From Chelonoidis abingdonii (Eukaryota > Chordata > Testudines > Testudinidae): 64,000 bases of DNA. Below are positions 24,553 through 41,404 of this stretch, one piece after another. A model generated the notes under the pieces. It was not told the DNA's origin. It did no database searches and worked only from the letters and a program-made list of their open reading frames with translations. Made by a program: the position numbers and the translations under genes. The stretch's first letter is position 1. The number at the start of each line of letters is the position of its first letter. The DNA is taken from the NCBI RefSeq assembly GCF_003597395.2, contig NC_133782.1:6124965-6188964 (forward strand). The letters run 5' to 3'.

Positions 24553-25508
24553 TAGGCAGACTGTGAAGAGCTACAAAAGGATCTCACAAAACAGAGTGAC
24601 TGGGCAACAAAATGGCAGATTAAATTCCATGTTGATAAATGCAAAGTAATGCACATTGGAAAACATAATCCCAACTATACATATAAAATGATGGGGTCTA
24701 AATTAGCTGTTACCGCACAAGAAAGAGATCTTGGAATCATTGTGGATAGTTCTCTGAAAACATCTGCTCAATGTGCAGCGGCAGTCAAAAAATTGAACAG
24801 AATGTTGGGCATCATTAAGAAAGAGATAGAAATAAGACAGAAAATATCATATTGCCTGTATAAATCCATGATATGCCCTCATCCTGAATACTGCATGCAG
24901 ATGTGGTTGCCCCATCTCAAAAAGGATATATTGGAATTGGAAAAGGTTCAGAAAAGGGCAACAAAAATGATTAGGGGTATGGAACGGCTTCCATATGAGG
25001 AGAGATTAATAAGACTGGGACTTTTCAGCTTGGAAAAGAGACAACTAAGGGGGGATATGATTGAGGTCTATAAAATCATGACTGGTGTGGAGAAAGTAAA
25101 TAAGGAAGTGTTATTTACTCCTTCTCATAACACAAGAACTAGGGGTCACCAAATGAAATTAATAGGCAGCAGGTTTAAAACAAACAAAGTATTTTTTCAT
25201 ACAGCGCAGTCAACCTGTGGGACTTTTTGCTAGAGGATATTGTGAAGGCTAAGACTATCACAGGGTTCAAAAAAGAACTAGTTAAGTTCATGGAGGATAG
25301 GTCCATCAGTGCCTATTAGCCAGAATGGGCTGGGATGGTGTCTGTAGCCTCTGTTTGCCAGAAGCTGGGAATGAGTAACAGAGGATGGATCACTTGATGA
25401 TTGCCTGTTCTCTTCATTTCCTCTGAGGTACCTGGCATTGGCCACTGTCGTAAGACAGGATATGGGCTGGATGGACCTTTGATCTGACCCAGTCTGGCTG
25501 TTTTTATG
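24553..25508 (+). mobile_element. CR1 LINE fragment, 3' region with reverse-transcriptase C-terminus remnant
   Basis: This is a 5'-truncated CR1 non-LTR retrotransposon in the same orientation as KCNQ2. A frame from 24649 to 25233 (194 codons) holds motifs of the CR1 ORF2 C-terminal part: [51 protein letters not shown] and [20 protein letters not shown]. It ends in a TAG at 25231 shortly after a probable small deletion near 25190. The non-coding 3' part from 25234 has the 'ggataggtccatcagtgcct' and 'gcctctgtttgccagaagct' text and ends near 'atctgacccagtctggctgt'. This tail is what I associate with turtle CR1 families. The catalytic polymerase core is absent, so the copy is dead. Confidence 0.93.
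24649..25233 (+). pseudogene. CR1 ORF2 C-terminal remnant
   Basis: An open frame of 194 codons inside the CR1 fragment. The first methionine is an internal residue of the original ORF, since similarity begins upstream of it near 24600. Only the region downstream of the polymerase fingers and palm remains; no YADD-type catalytic motif is present, so it cannot act as a reverse transcriptase. A premature stop at 25231-25233 follows a short indel. Confidence 0.88.
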
Positions 25509-27385
25509 GATAAACAATCTTTACATGCCGAGCATGCACAATTCTCAAGAAGAACAATTCGGCCATGCAGCACCTCTCAGGATGAAGTGCTAAGAGATAG
25601 GGTTGAATTCTGGATTTTAGCTTTTGGCAGACTTTTGTCAGATAAAATATTTAAACAGACCTTGCAGAATAAAGAAATTCGAACAGTACATGCAACACAA
25701 ATGAGCCTTACAAATGAATAGGCTACAAGAACACCCTTCGTTTAGAATCAGATTTAAAAAGTAGCCTCACCTGTGCCTCTAATTTAGGGCACCTGTGTTT
25801 TGCTCTTAGCATTAGAGTTCTAGTTAAACGTTTGGATCAGTCTGTACAATGAGGTTTCACAATATAAAGCGACTATGTAAAAATAGCACATCGGATCTGC
25901 TCCCTGCGTGTCTGGTTCCTTTACTGACAAAACCAAATGCTCACTCCTGGCAGCGCAGCACAGCCGATAAAGCTGTATCACATATCCACAGCTATATTGT
26001 AACTGCAGAATTTTTATTATTAACGATGAAATAAGAAGCAGCTTATTTCTTAGATCTGAGGTGGCGGCACTGACAGCTAGAAAAAATAAATCTTTGCTAC
26101 TTTAACTAAGCAAGTTTGACCTAGAAGTCATTGAAATAGGATAAGTTCCCACAATACCCTTCTGTCTGATTCACTTTTCTAAGCATAGTCAGCGACTTAA
26201 TTCAATCAGGTCATGTGCACCTCTGCTGCTGAATTTGTAAGATTTCCAATGCAGAATGTTAATGGTTATTGTGGTAGAAACCACTTGGAAATTACGTCTA
26301 AACTTTACTCAGGCTTGAATTTACATTAATATAAAATATTGGATAAATGAGGAAGTGCTTTGTAGTCGTTATCTATTCTCAATAAATATCTTCTGTTAAT
26401 AATCAGTTGGTATTTGGCAAATATTAGGTCTATGCAAAACTAAAAATATTTTCAGTTTTGTTCCTGGGAATGTTGCAATTATCAGTTTTTGCTCCTCTCA
26501 TGAAGTTTCACAAAATCATTTTTTGCAAGTTTCATGTGAAAATTCATCATCTTCATTTGAAATTTCAGAATTCAGAAATTTGAAAATAGGTTTGACTCTA
26601 CAATAAGACTGTTTATCAACGGGAATCAGGGTGGTTTTCAAGCAAAAAACAGAATATTTTGCAATAAAATTGGATCATTTTAAAGAAATTGCAGTTAAAT
26701 GCAAACATATCAGATTTTGAAGTGTTTCCAATTTTGCTGCAAATATTTGAGTAGCCCTAGTAAATATGCAAGTGCTTTTTAACCTCAAATCCTTATTAGG
26801 ATTTTAATTCACAGCTATGTAGTTAACATTCATTACATGTACAGAAAAAGATTTTTATTTTAACCTGAGGATAGAAGAGGGGTTGAGAACTTTTTCAGTC
26901 TGTAGAAAAGATGGCGTGAGTGGAAGGGGAAAAGAGACAGGTGACTGGCATGAAAAGGCATAAATAGCTTTTTAACTTTACTTTGAAACATTTTTGGTAA
27001 ACTTTTGTTAATATTTTCTTATTGAAAAAGGATTTTTGAGGGAAACTGGAAAAAAGCATCATAACTCATGATAGGAACCAATAAATGATGTAAGGAATCG
27101 TCAACATCGTTTCATGCCATTCTGTTCAGCAAGTCTTCTAATAATAGGAAGGGTTTCTGTTTGAACTTCCATTATTTTTTCCCAATTAACAGTTCCTCGC
27201 ATTTCATTCGTGATAATGGAAACCATTCTGAAGTGCTCTAAAAAAATTAAACCTGGACACATCTCACTGCTGCTTTGTAATGTCATGGGTTTCTGAGGTC
27301 TGAAAGGGAAGGGATGTGCGGCTTCAAGAGTGACTCCCCCTGCTGTCTCCTTTTTGTCTTTGTTTCAATTTGTTTCCATGAATAG

Positions 27386-27609
27386 TCAGAAGGTCAGCCT
27401 GAAAGACCGTGTCTTCTCCAGTCCCCGAGGTTCTGGAACTAAAGGGAAAAGCTCTCCTCAGGCTCAGAGCCTCCGGAGATCCCCCAGCGCTGATCAGAGC
27501 ATTGACGATAGCCCAAGTAAAGTGCCGAAAAGCTGGAGCTTTGGAGACCGGAGCCGAGCCCGGCAAGCATTCCGGATCAAGGGAGCTGCATCTCGACAGA
27601 ACTCTGAAG
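27386..27609 (+). CDS. KCNQ2: KCNQ2 exon with calmodulin-binding helix B
   Basis: 224 nt encoding (S)[15 protein letters not shown]... to ...RQNSE. The first T completes AG of the preceding small exon to serine; the last G is phase 1, and the donor is gtgaga at 27610. The segment [15 protein letters not shown] followed by RIKGAASRQ (about 27528-27605) is helix B, which with helix A wraps calmodulin and is also a PIP2-sensitive region. A serine-rich stretch ([16 protein letters not shown]) precedes it and carries plausible phosphorylation sites. The sequence is near-identical to human Kv7.2 apart from the G-S-G-T-K-G-K-S-S segment. Confidence 0.97.
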
Positions 27610-31232
<3,623 letters not shown>

Positions 31233-32203
31233 TAAAGTCCTTTCTTTAAACAGCCATATCTATTTTTCTTTCTAAGAAAAAGCTAATGGAAAACGGTGGA
31301 TTTCTGAATAACTTCTGGTTATTCTGGGTGGCCACAAGGGGTGAATTTTTGGCACAGAGTGCTGGGCAGGCAGATTAGTTTTACAGTGCCCATTATTTCT
31401 AGTGTCCAGTCTAGGGGAGGGAGCTGTGCATTCTGGGTAAGGGTGCTAGACAGGCTTCAGGAGCAGCCTCAGGTTCTGTTATGAAACAGAAGCAAACCCT
31501 GTTCCATCTCCTTGTGCCAATAAACCCGTGTTACCTCCCATAGCATGGCACCACCGGAGAATCCTTACTGAAGTATCCTGCCCTCCCCTCAATCTCACTC
31601 CACACACACAAGGTGGTTGTTCACATTTCAGCCCCCCACAGAGAGTATGTTCCCTCACTGTGGCCCAGCATGTGGTCAAAGAGCAGAGCAGGGTGTACAT
31701 AAATCTTTCAAAGCATTTTGGAACATATGTCTCAGTGCTTTGTTGTTGGATACTTATGATTTGACATCACCATTTGGGGGGCTGTGTGGCATATCGGGTG
31801 TCCTTTCCAGCAGTGAAATAAAATAAAGGCACTACCTTGAAAGTACAATTTTTGGCCCTCTTGTTAAGAATAAAGGAGCTGTTAGAAAAATGGCCCCAGT
31901 ATGAGAGGCTCTTGTAATAATTTTACATCATTTGCTCTGGGAAGTGGGAGGAGTCCGACCTCTGTTTGGATTGGGTGGGAATGGGGAAAGAATGTCTTAA
32001 AAATATGGGAGTTTAACATATCAGCCCAGATGGGTAGCCTCAGTGAAACAGGAACTAAACTGCATCCGCTGTATAACTGTCTGGGGGGTACTGAGTTGGT
32101 TTTGTAGGCGTGGGAGTGCATAAAGGGGATCTAACACAGGACAGGATCGAACTCCTTGTGTTTAAACTGTATGGAAGAGGAAGCATTAGGAAGAGTATAA
32201 AAG

Positions 32204-32225
32204 GAGGGAGAGAGAGAGAGAGAGA
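32204..32225. repeat. (GA)n microsatellite
   Basis: About ten GA dinucleotides in the 10-kb intron. Confidence 0.85.
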
Positions 32226-33610
32226 CTTTAAACTCCACCCTTCCCCTCCAACACCCAAATTATTTTACCTCAGAAAAAGTTTGAATTCAAACCTATGAAG
32301 CGTGGATGAGAGAAAAGCCATTGACAGTAAGAACTCTACCCTCTCTCCTTACAAATAACCCTCAGTCGTATCAATTAAGAAAACCTACCCTTTGTGGCCT
32401 ACAATGTGTAGATATATATGTAACTCAAGGCATGACTTTGCACCTTAAATTACTTTCAATCAAAGTGAATGTCACTTATATGCCTAACTAACTGCTTGTG
32501 CCTGTGTATCAGGCAGGAGACAACCAAGTAATGTAATGTAAATATTTGCCTCTGCAAACTTGTAGATGAAAAATGGGTGCTCAAGTGGATGCTACTCTAC
32601 AGCCTAAAAGGGTCTTTCTCGAACCCCCATTGAAGCCAATGGAAATTTTTCCATTGATTTCAAAAGGAATTAGATTGGGTCCTTTGCACAGATAAGGCAT
32701 ATGACAGGAAACAGTGAACATTGTCTTTGCTTCCTTAATTTCAAAATCTAAATGATGGAGCCACAGTTGGAGATAAATCATTGTCTGTTACCTCATATCC
32801 CCCATAAAAGTACTTGTGTTGCCAGAATAATGTGTGTTACTTATATTCCCATTTGATTCTTGATTCGTCATGTCATTGTGAGAGTCATTCGAAGAGCAGG
32901 ACTGAGCTTTTTATCCCAAACCCACTGTATCTAGCAAAGCACTCAAGCCCAGGTTTAGCTGTAAGAGCATGAAATCACTTGACTAAAATCTCTCCTTTTG
33001 AGATTTCCAGCCAAGGTGTGCCCAGTAAAGTAGTCTGTCTAGGTTAGGGAAGATCTGAATGGGCACCCATACTTTTTGGGGTCTTCAGCTGAACCTTGTC
33101 CCTGGCAAGGTTCTCCAGTCCTGCCTCCATTTTTCTTGTTCTGAGATTGTGTGTTCCAAAAAGAAAGCTGTTCGGCTGGTTGATTTTGGGGTGGAACAGA
33201 GAGTGGCTGTTTTGAAAGACAAGGCCAAATGCTCCTCTCAGTTGCATCCGTGCAATGGGATGCAGTAGTCATTGGGATAGATTGTGACATAGACTATACT
33301 TCCTTCTATCCTGGGAAGGAAGGAAGGAGTAAAACTATCTCCTAGAGCACCATGTAGGCTACTTGGACCTTCATCTCATGCACGCAGGACATTGTGCTGT
33401 CACCTACTCCCCTGTCCCCAGAACAGGTTGGTGGAGAATGAGCAGGGCATGGATGGGGAAGAGGCCAAGACTTGGGTGTGTCCCACAACATGCTGATCAG
33501 CACAGTGGAGCTGGTATGGGGGGCAGGGAAATGGGACAATGCAATTTGCCACTGGTGTAAATCTATGATAGATGAATACCTCCTGCATCAATGAGGGACC
33601 AAGGCAATAC

Positions 33611-33638
33611 GTTCTCTCTCAGAGAGAGAGAGAGAGAG
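33611..33638. repeat. (TC)n(AG)n palindromic microsatellite
   Basis: A short TCTCTCTC run immediately followed by AGAGAGAGAGAGAGAGAG, making a self-complementary junction. Confidence 0.85.
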
Positions 33639-36489
33639 TTTGTGATGATGTTTAACATTAGCTCTCTGTGGCCAGTGTTTTGTTGGGTTAAAGCTTTATT
33701 CAGGCAAACTTGTAGGGGTCTTTACATGCACTTTTCTCTTTAATCATTCATAACTCTCTGTCACTGCTCTTGTGACGTGTCTGTAATTGGTTCTTTTTGG
33801 TATTCTGTCCCTGGCTCACATCCCTTTCCAACACCTTTCCAACCATGGATGCATTTCATTCACCGAGTGTACAGTTCCACAGTGTACCTCATTTACACCT
33901 TGCTGTAATAGAAAGGTGAATATATATTGTCTTATATCTGACATCTCCAATGGGACACTGCCACATATATGCAAATATATTCCAGTGTGTACAGTATGTT
34001 GCCTATTATATGCAGAGTGACTCCCATTTTAAGCAGCAGTGACGTTCTTCCAATGCCCAGTTCCATGAATCTTATGTTTGGCCAGATAAGATTTGGCATT
34101 AACCATGAACGATCAGGCAATATAATGCTGCATTCTGTTTCGAGCAGAATATATTTTCCAATTCTCTCTCTCTCTCTGTCTTTTATTTTTTATTTTTTTA
34201 GTTGTTCCTTATGTTTCCGCAACTTTCTGACCAAGTTTTTTCTACGTGTTGCTTCATTATGCATTTTGCTGGTGTCTTTTTTCTTATTTACTTTGCCAGG
34301 ATAGATATGATTGTGGGTCCCCCGCCCCCTTCAACTCCCCGGCATAAGAAGTATCCAACCAAAGGACCCATGCTCTCTTCCAAAGAGTCACCCCAATACT
34401 CGCCTAGGTTAGGATTCACCAAAATGGCGCTTTCTCTGGATTTTTCATTTGCTTAATGTCAAACCCCTTTCATGCCAGGTATATGACGGCATGTATCACT
34501 TAATAAGGCAACTCATTGACACATATAACTCAAAATCCCTTGGCTGTACTTTTGGTGATGGGTTTTCACACTAGGGCAAGTCTAAGGAAAAAAAATTATA
34601 CAACCATTGATTTCTTCTGTGAGCATTATTCAGTCTTCCTCAAGTAGTTGTTTGGGATGACAAAATCATAATTTGTTATGATATTGCAGCCAATTATAAA
34701 AGACTACAAAAATATCTTCAAAAGCAACAAGATTTGTTATTTTCATCTAGAAGAAGAGGCAAATTAAGATTAACTAAAGAATGGAAAACTTCTCACTCTG
34801 TGTGTGTATCTATCCACCTATTCCATGTTTTTTTTTCAGTGGGCAACATTAGAATCAAACGTGTTTCATATTTATAGGGAAGGAAGTGAATAAATGCACT
34901 GAACTGTTTTCACCTCTGGTCCAACTCTATTGACCACAATAAATGTATAATATCACTAAAAATATTATATATGCTGGGCCAAGTGTTCAAAAGAATCCTT
35001 AATTATGTGTACAAAAATAAACTATCTGTCAAATCCTTGCCTCATTTAAATCAATGGAAATTTTACTATTGACATTACTGAGGATTCACTCTAGGTAAAA
35101 TATTCAGAAGCACCAAATGAATTTGAAAATTTTACTCCTGTATGTCTTATCAGTGAAATAAGCAATGGTGTGTTCTCAGTTACATGCACATTTTCAGCTG
35201 GAGGGAGGTCTCGCCTATGTGTCTGTGAACTTTCACGAATAAAATGTGTTGCCGGCACAAACACAAGTAGTTACCCCAACGAGATAGTTCAAAGTAACTA
35301 CTCAGATTTACACTCACAGATGAACTTGGGTTTAAGAATGGGGACAAACATTTTGACCAAAATATTCCCCATTTATCTAGACCATCACACCTGAATACGT
35401 ATGTATATATCTGGTAAAAAGTTATATTCTGTGCACAGGTAGAAGGTGATTTCAAACACAATTATATTATTACTTCAAAATATTTTTCCAAATGTGTTAG
35501 CCCTCACTTAGAACTAAGTACATGGATACATGACAGATCTGTAGTTTTCCATAAAAGCTATTTTGAGTTATCTGTGCCTGAGAAATGTGTGTGATTTTTT
35601 TTTCAAACCTATTTATTCACACTCTGCTAACTCAAAGATGGAAAAAATCCAGTTGGATTGCACCTTGCAGAAACTTCCCACTTTGAACTTAGGTCTAGCT
35701 TGAGAAATTTCCACCCAAAAGGTAACAGTTGTTTCTGAAAGTTCAAGACGTGAAAACAGGTTTTAAACATGAAATTGTTTCCTCAGCCATAACAATATTT
35801 TGAAATGCACTTTAAAAATGGGAAGATTGTATATAGTTGTAGCTACGTATTATGTACAATGTACAAAACATCTTGGCTAGAGTGGAGGTTAATACACTAA
35901 AATTACTGCCTTGCAGATTGAAAAAATGACCAACAATGGGAGAGGATGCCCAAAATGCCAAACTGAGGGTATTTATATTATCCTTTCCAGGTCACTCATT
36001 CAACCCAAGGCATTATATTATCTCCCATATGTTAAAAATTCTATTTTGTATTAGCCTAATACTGCTTCTTCACAAGCATATAACTCCCGCAATCAAAAAC
36101 AGGATGTTTATATTCATAACACTATAATACGCCTTAGGAAATATATTTTTTTTACTTGCTTCCATTTTTAGCTTGCAGGGAACTTTGACCCTCCCTCAGT
36201 TGACTGCAGAGCTAAAATTAACAGTCACTGTTTAGGGTGATTTTTTTCCCTGCTACATAAACAATTTCTGACCCTTAGCACCAGAAAATTATTCCATTGT
36301 TACCTGCAGCATTATTGGGCTTTACCCTCTGGAGCTCCTAGGGGTATTTTGTATTGCCCCATTTTCATTTAATTTTCCCCATCATTTTTGTTTACTAGGG
36401 TGGCAGCTAACAACCTTAGAAAGCAGCAGTGGAGTCCCAAATGGACCCTAGGACCAAGAGTTCAATCCTGAAGGGTACTGGGCATTCTG

Positions 36490-36625
36490 GCCCCAATCCA
36501 GAGTAACTCTTAAGCATGGGCTTAATTTTAAGGACATGAATAGCCCCATTTATGTGAATGGGGACTGCTCAGATGTTTAAGTTAAGTGCCTGCTTGAGTG
36601 CTTTGGTGGACTGGGGCCAGAGCTT
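36490..36625. repeat. Dispersed foldback-type repeat segment
   Basis: Text such as 'taagcatgggcttaatttta', 'gtgaatggggactgctcaga', 'gcctgcttgagtgctttggt' and 'ggactggggccagagctttc' belongs to a dispersed reptile repeat style also represented by the GTCAATGGGA-centred elements. Boundaries are approximate. Confidence 0.4.
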
Positions 36626-38409
36626 TCAGCATCCTGCAGGATTCAAGCCCCAAATCCAGACATTCTTATTCAGGAAAAACTACAGCAAACATTATAGCTG
36701 AGTCAGAGCGCCCAGATTTGGCCCAAAGCGGGTGATTAAGATAATCACCCCAGCTCTGAGGTGGTTTTGCCCTAAATGTGCCACAGCAGCAGAGCTACCC
36801 TGCATTGAGCTTCTTCTTTTACATCACGTCCTCATTTCAACCAACTGAGGGCCAGATAATTACAGAAATATGAAATAAAATAAAAACCACCAATTGGTCA
36901 GCTAGAAGAACAGTGGTTCCAAACTAGTGGAAGTCACATAAACTCTCTAAACCAACTGGATTGTATTTGGCAGCCGAAGGATGTGTAATACCACATTCTG
37001 CCTTCAGATACATGGATATGGCTCACGGTGAGGGCAATGGACTGCTAGCATGTATCTGAGGGCAGAATTTAGCCTATAGTATGTAGCACCTACTGTATGC
37101 TCATGAACTTCGAATGCTCAGCTGATTCAAGATACAATTACTTTAAAATCCAAGTAGCCCCAGCTATATTTTTCAGGAGCATGGACATGAGTCGTTGGTA
37201 TTATTAGATTAAATATGTCTTGTCCAAATACTATTAACCAATCAAAAGTTAAGTAGCCAGTCATGTGACATGGATGAAAGGGGTTTGGTGTCTGTGCCTG
37301 GATTGTGTTAAAAAGAAAACAACTGAATAAATATTTCCAAACTTTTCATATTTTCCTCATTTGAGCCGTTTGACCTTTAATGTCTGCTTCTGGCCGGAGG
37401 GTGGCATTCGACACACCTCTTTGCATGAACTGTAAGCATGAAGCATGAGAAAAACTGCACCATGGCTGATGCAAGAATTTTACATTATTCTGTATCATTC
37501 AAAAGAAGGAAAGCTATTATTTAAAATTTAATAACAAATAATAATAAATAAAGCTTTTTCAAACTAAAGGTGCAGCTGAACCAGGCAAACCTGGCAGGTG
37601 ATGTAGTAAGTCATATAGCATCAGCAATCTTTTGATCCTCTTTTGTCACAAATCTAAAGCAAGGGACAGATTTTTAAAAGGCTGATGCCTAAGACGAAGC
37701 TCCAGGAATTTGTGAGTACACCCACTTGGGACCAGAGAGTGTCTTTATGGCACAAGCCTTTTCTCTGGGGCTAGTGCAGAAGCACACTGCTCCAGGGGGA
37801 CTCCCAGGGCACATTGTGCACCTTAGGGAAAGCCTGAGGCCTCCTGAATTCCTCCCGTTTCTCCAGCAGCAGTGAGAATACTCACCCTGCACCGCCCCTT
37901 TAGGAAAATGTAACATGTTCTCGACCTTCTCTGCTCTTCCTGCCCTGTGTGTGGGGGCTAGTGCCCCAGGGATGCTGGCAGGGGAGCCTTTTCTGTACTC
38001 ATATGACCACAGGGACTGCAGTTGTGCCTGATTCCTGCACAGGGATGTAAGAAAGGGAAAGATGCCCCCTTAAGCACACACCCATGCTCACACACACACA
38101 GGCCCTTTGCTTGCAATCCAGCATTTGCCCAGACAGCTGGATTGCTAGGTACATAATTACCGGACTTGGGTGCTGAAATGCTCATTTACTGGAATTAGGG
38201 TGCACAAAGGGTTGGCGCACAACACTTTGGGACACAACTCTGGCACCTGCCTTTAAGAATTGATGCCTTTGATTTCATTTTATGGCAGGTTTAAAAGAAG
38301 ACCTAGTGTGCTGGTTTATCATTGAAACTTTGTGCACGTCTAGTTTTCCATGAGTTGAACTGAAAAAAAAAAAGCAATACAAAATAATGAAAAGGGGGCT
38401 TAATGGTAT

Positions 38410-38520
38410 TGTAAGTGAAGGGATTTTCAAAAGTGCCTTAAGCACTGGGGACTAACTCCCACTGAAAGTCAGTGGGAATTGGCTGCCTAATTTCCTTATG
38501 TGCCCCTTTAGACATCCTAT
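38410..38520. repeat. Interspersed repeat, 'cctaagtgcc' family
   Basis: Contains 'gattttcaaaagtgccttaa' and 'cactgaaagtcagtgggaat' plus 'ggctgcctaatttccttatg', related to the copies at 22184, 41534 and 56728. The centre 'actgaaagtcagt' is itself palindromic. Confidence 0.5.
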
Positions 38521-38659
38521 CCTAACACTAAATTTCATTGCTGGAAATCTGGGTGAGAAATCACTACACAGAAATTACTATGGTCAGTCTCAGTTACAGC
38601 CCCGTAAAAACACCATGCAACAGGGGAGAGTTAATAATCTATGGCCTGCAAGAGCCTAA

Positions 38660-38951
38660 GGGTATGTCTACCCGCTAGATCAGCGGGCAGCGATCAATCC
38701 AGCGGGGATCAATTTATCATGTCTAGACGCGATAAATCGACCCCCAAGCGCTCTCCTGTTGACTCCTGTACTCCAACGCTGCAAGAGGCGCAGGCAGAGT
38801 CGATGGGGGAGCGGCAGCACTCGACTCACCGCAGTGAAGACACTGCTGTAAATAGATCTAAGTATGTCAACTTTAGCTACATTATTCACGTAGCTGAAGT
38901 TGTGTAACTTAGATCAACACCCCACCCGCCCCCCGTGTAGAGCAGGGCTCA
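38660..38951. mobile_element. DNA element with GGGTATGTCTAC terminus
   Basis: The left end GGGTATGTCTACCCGC and the right end (about GTGTAGAGCAGGGCT) resemble the termini of a short non-autonomous element common in turtles and crocodilians as I recall. The interior has several self-complementary segments, for example 'caatccagcggggatcaatt' and 'gtagctgaagttgtgtaact'. A second, short remnant of the same left end occurs at about 45997-46020. The superfamily is uncertain (PIF/Harbinger-like is one possibility) and no target duplication is clear. An 88-codon frame within it is not a gene. Confidence 0.6.
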
Positions 38952-39188
38952 GACTAGACTAATAAAGGGTGCAGTAGGCCCAGGATGTGTACATGTAAGC
39001 AGAGGTGTATTTGGGAAATTTAAATACCTGTTAATAACTAATGCTGAAAGTCCCTGCTGGCCATTAGTAACCAAATTCACCAAATGCAGCCAAACGACAT
39101 TTCTGAAATGGAAACGAAACATGAGGGCTATAAAATAATTCTCTCTTTTCCCTTTCATCAGAAATGTTCAGATGTAAGGGCCACTTTA

Positions 39189-39214
39189 AAAAAAAAAAAA
39201 AAAAGAAAAAAAAA
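39189..39214. repeat. A-rich run
   Basis: About 16 A residues, then G and nine more A residues. It may be the tail of an eroded retroposed sequence, but no adjacent SINE or processed gene was recognised. Confidence 0.6.
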
Positions 39215-41280
39215 AGTGGAGGCTTACTTGTATGCACAAATAATGCACATACAAAAATACCACTGGGGAGGACAAATATTTGTGCAAACCAGCTGGGAAA
39301 TTGTGCATTCATTTGCTTGTATGTTAAGCCCTTTTTTTGTAAACTGGTGTAGGCAAATGCTGGTTTTGGAGGAACTTGCAGGAAGGCTTTCCATTGCACA
39401 GGCTTGCCCCTCACTCCCTCTTTGAACAGTTGGATAACTTAAGTCACTTGCATCGAAGTCAATAGGAGTCTTACATTGTCATCTGTGAATTCTGGATCAG
39501 GGTTATAAGAGCAAAAGAGTATTTCTAGGGTTAGCGTGTGCTCTGAGGCACCTCAGTGGGGCTGCCTTAATTTCCTCCATACTACAAATTGTTCTCTCTT
39601 GTTTCCTTAGTTGGCAATTATTATTGAAGGACATTTTGGTTTTGGTTTCATATAGAATGATAAAGCTCTTCCAGTACAATGACTACATCAGGGTGTTACA
39701 CCAGGACAAGAAACCAACCTCCTTTCTTGAGCTCTCCAAATAATCAGGAGTGATTAGACGTTTAGCTTCTTTAAACACATGCCCTGACTATTGTTTTACT
39801 GGGTCTCCATGTTTATACATGCAGGAAAGGAGATCAGAGTGTGACTTTACTACATCATGGCCTCTGATTCCAAATCAAGGTAGCTCTCGTTTTCCTGTTA
39901 AAAGTCTCTTTCCTTACATGGTTACAACAGTTTTGTTACTCACCCTTGTAATTATAGCACATGGTACTCAGCATATGAGTAAATGATCAGACATTATTTT
40001 ATAGGTGAAGCAGTAGTACTGAAAATTTCTGCCTAAATAAAGGATTACCTAAGTCAGTTCACCTGGATTAAATATTTTTTGCTTATTATATATTTGCTAC
40101 CTTAGCTATGAGGTGCGCATCTTCCCTATCTCCCTGAGCCAGATCCTCACCTCGTGTGAACTGCTGTCTGTCTAATATAGTCCAGGGAGCTGTTCTACTA
40201 CATATCAACTGATGATCTCACCCTCTATTTAAAAAAAAGAAAGTATAAGAAACTAGCCCCACACACACACCAAAGCAAAGCCAACTAGACTGCTCTGTTG
40301 TTGAGAATGGCCTTGTGTCTCATCCCTTTCCTTCAGTTTTGTTTGTTAATTTTCCTTTGTCTGTCTGCATTCAGCCCATTCTTTGTCTCATACTGGTGCA
40401 TGGATCCATTACCCACACTGCAGAACTGCATAAGAAGCATTTTTTATTCCTGCTCAAGACAACTAACTTGGTTTCAACCAGATTAATCTGTTTTTTGTCA
40501 CCTACACTTCTGGCACATTATGCATGAGTAAAGTTTGCCAGGATTATATTTAGGGAGATGGCTATATATCAGGTTAAGATTAAGAATATGTCCCCTCTTG
40601 AAGATGTCTTACTGGTTTTTATTAGATCAGGAGATGCCCGTGTTTAATTACCTGTAGAGAAAATTTAGGTTTGATTTATTAAATGTAATTGGCTTGTGAC
40701 TTCCTATATGGACTCCTCTTCCGTCCATGTGGAGCCTTAAATTCTTAGACATGGGAAAAGGGATTACAAATAAGGTATGTAATCATTCCAATGCTGAATT
40801 ATAGACTCTTATCTCGATGGACATGAGTATATAGGAGAGAGGCAGAAGAGTTGGCTGTAAAGATGTGAAAAGCCATGAATCTCATCTATATAAAGCAGGC
40901 AGACAACTTTATTCACAACAAAATTATCAACAGTAACAAATACAATGCTAATTAATTTAGTAGAAACCCTGCTTAGAGTGAAATTCTTCCTTGCGGGAAA
41001 ATTTACGGAGCATAATGTGCCAGATTATATCTATAGAAACAGCATCGATAGATTTCAAACTCTGCTAATACTACTGTGAAAACATAGCTACTTGTTTCCA
41101 TCAAAGACAATACTTAGGTGCCTCTCCCTGGTTGTGTGAGTAATTTTGAGTGCTCGTTGGGAGAGAGATTGTAGCTTTGTCCACAAAAGAGTCAGCAGCT
41201 AGCAGAGTCCTGTTTCCTTGATGTATCTGACTAACTCAACGGCCTTTTCTGGGTGGGGGGGTTATTTCTGTTCCTGGTAG

Positions 41281-41404
41281 AGTGGACCAGATTGTTGGAC
41301 GAGGGACATCAATGACCGACAAGGATCGAACCAAAGGGTCAGCAGAGGGGGAGCTTCCAGAAGACCCAAGCATGATGGGCAGGCTTGGAAAAGTTGAAAA
41401 GCAG
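41281..41404 (+). CDS. KCNQ2: KCNQ2 exon, helix C-D linker and start of helix D
   Basis: 124 nt encoding (R)[19 protein letters not shown], then [22 protein letters not shown]. The first A completes arginine from the helix C exon. The exon ends on a codon boundary (CAG|gtatgg), so the junction to the last exon is phase 0. GRLGKVEKQ begins helix D, the coiled coil that drives Kv7.2/Kv7.3 tetramerisation. Most differences from human lie in T-S-M and S-A-E-G. Confidence 0.97.

Larger units (their letters stand above)
19451..27385 (+). other. KCNQ2: KCNQ2 intron
   Basis: This GT-AG intron of 7,935 bases contains a repeat of the 'cctaagtgcctaaat' family (about 22184-22305), an inverted duplication (22859-22966), a TAA-type microsatellite (23630-23668), a TTTG microsatellite (24235-24254) and a 1-kb CR1 fragment (24553-25508). 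No further exon was seen. The acceptor tccatgaatag ends at 27385. Confidence 0.85.
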
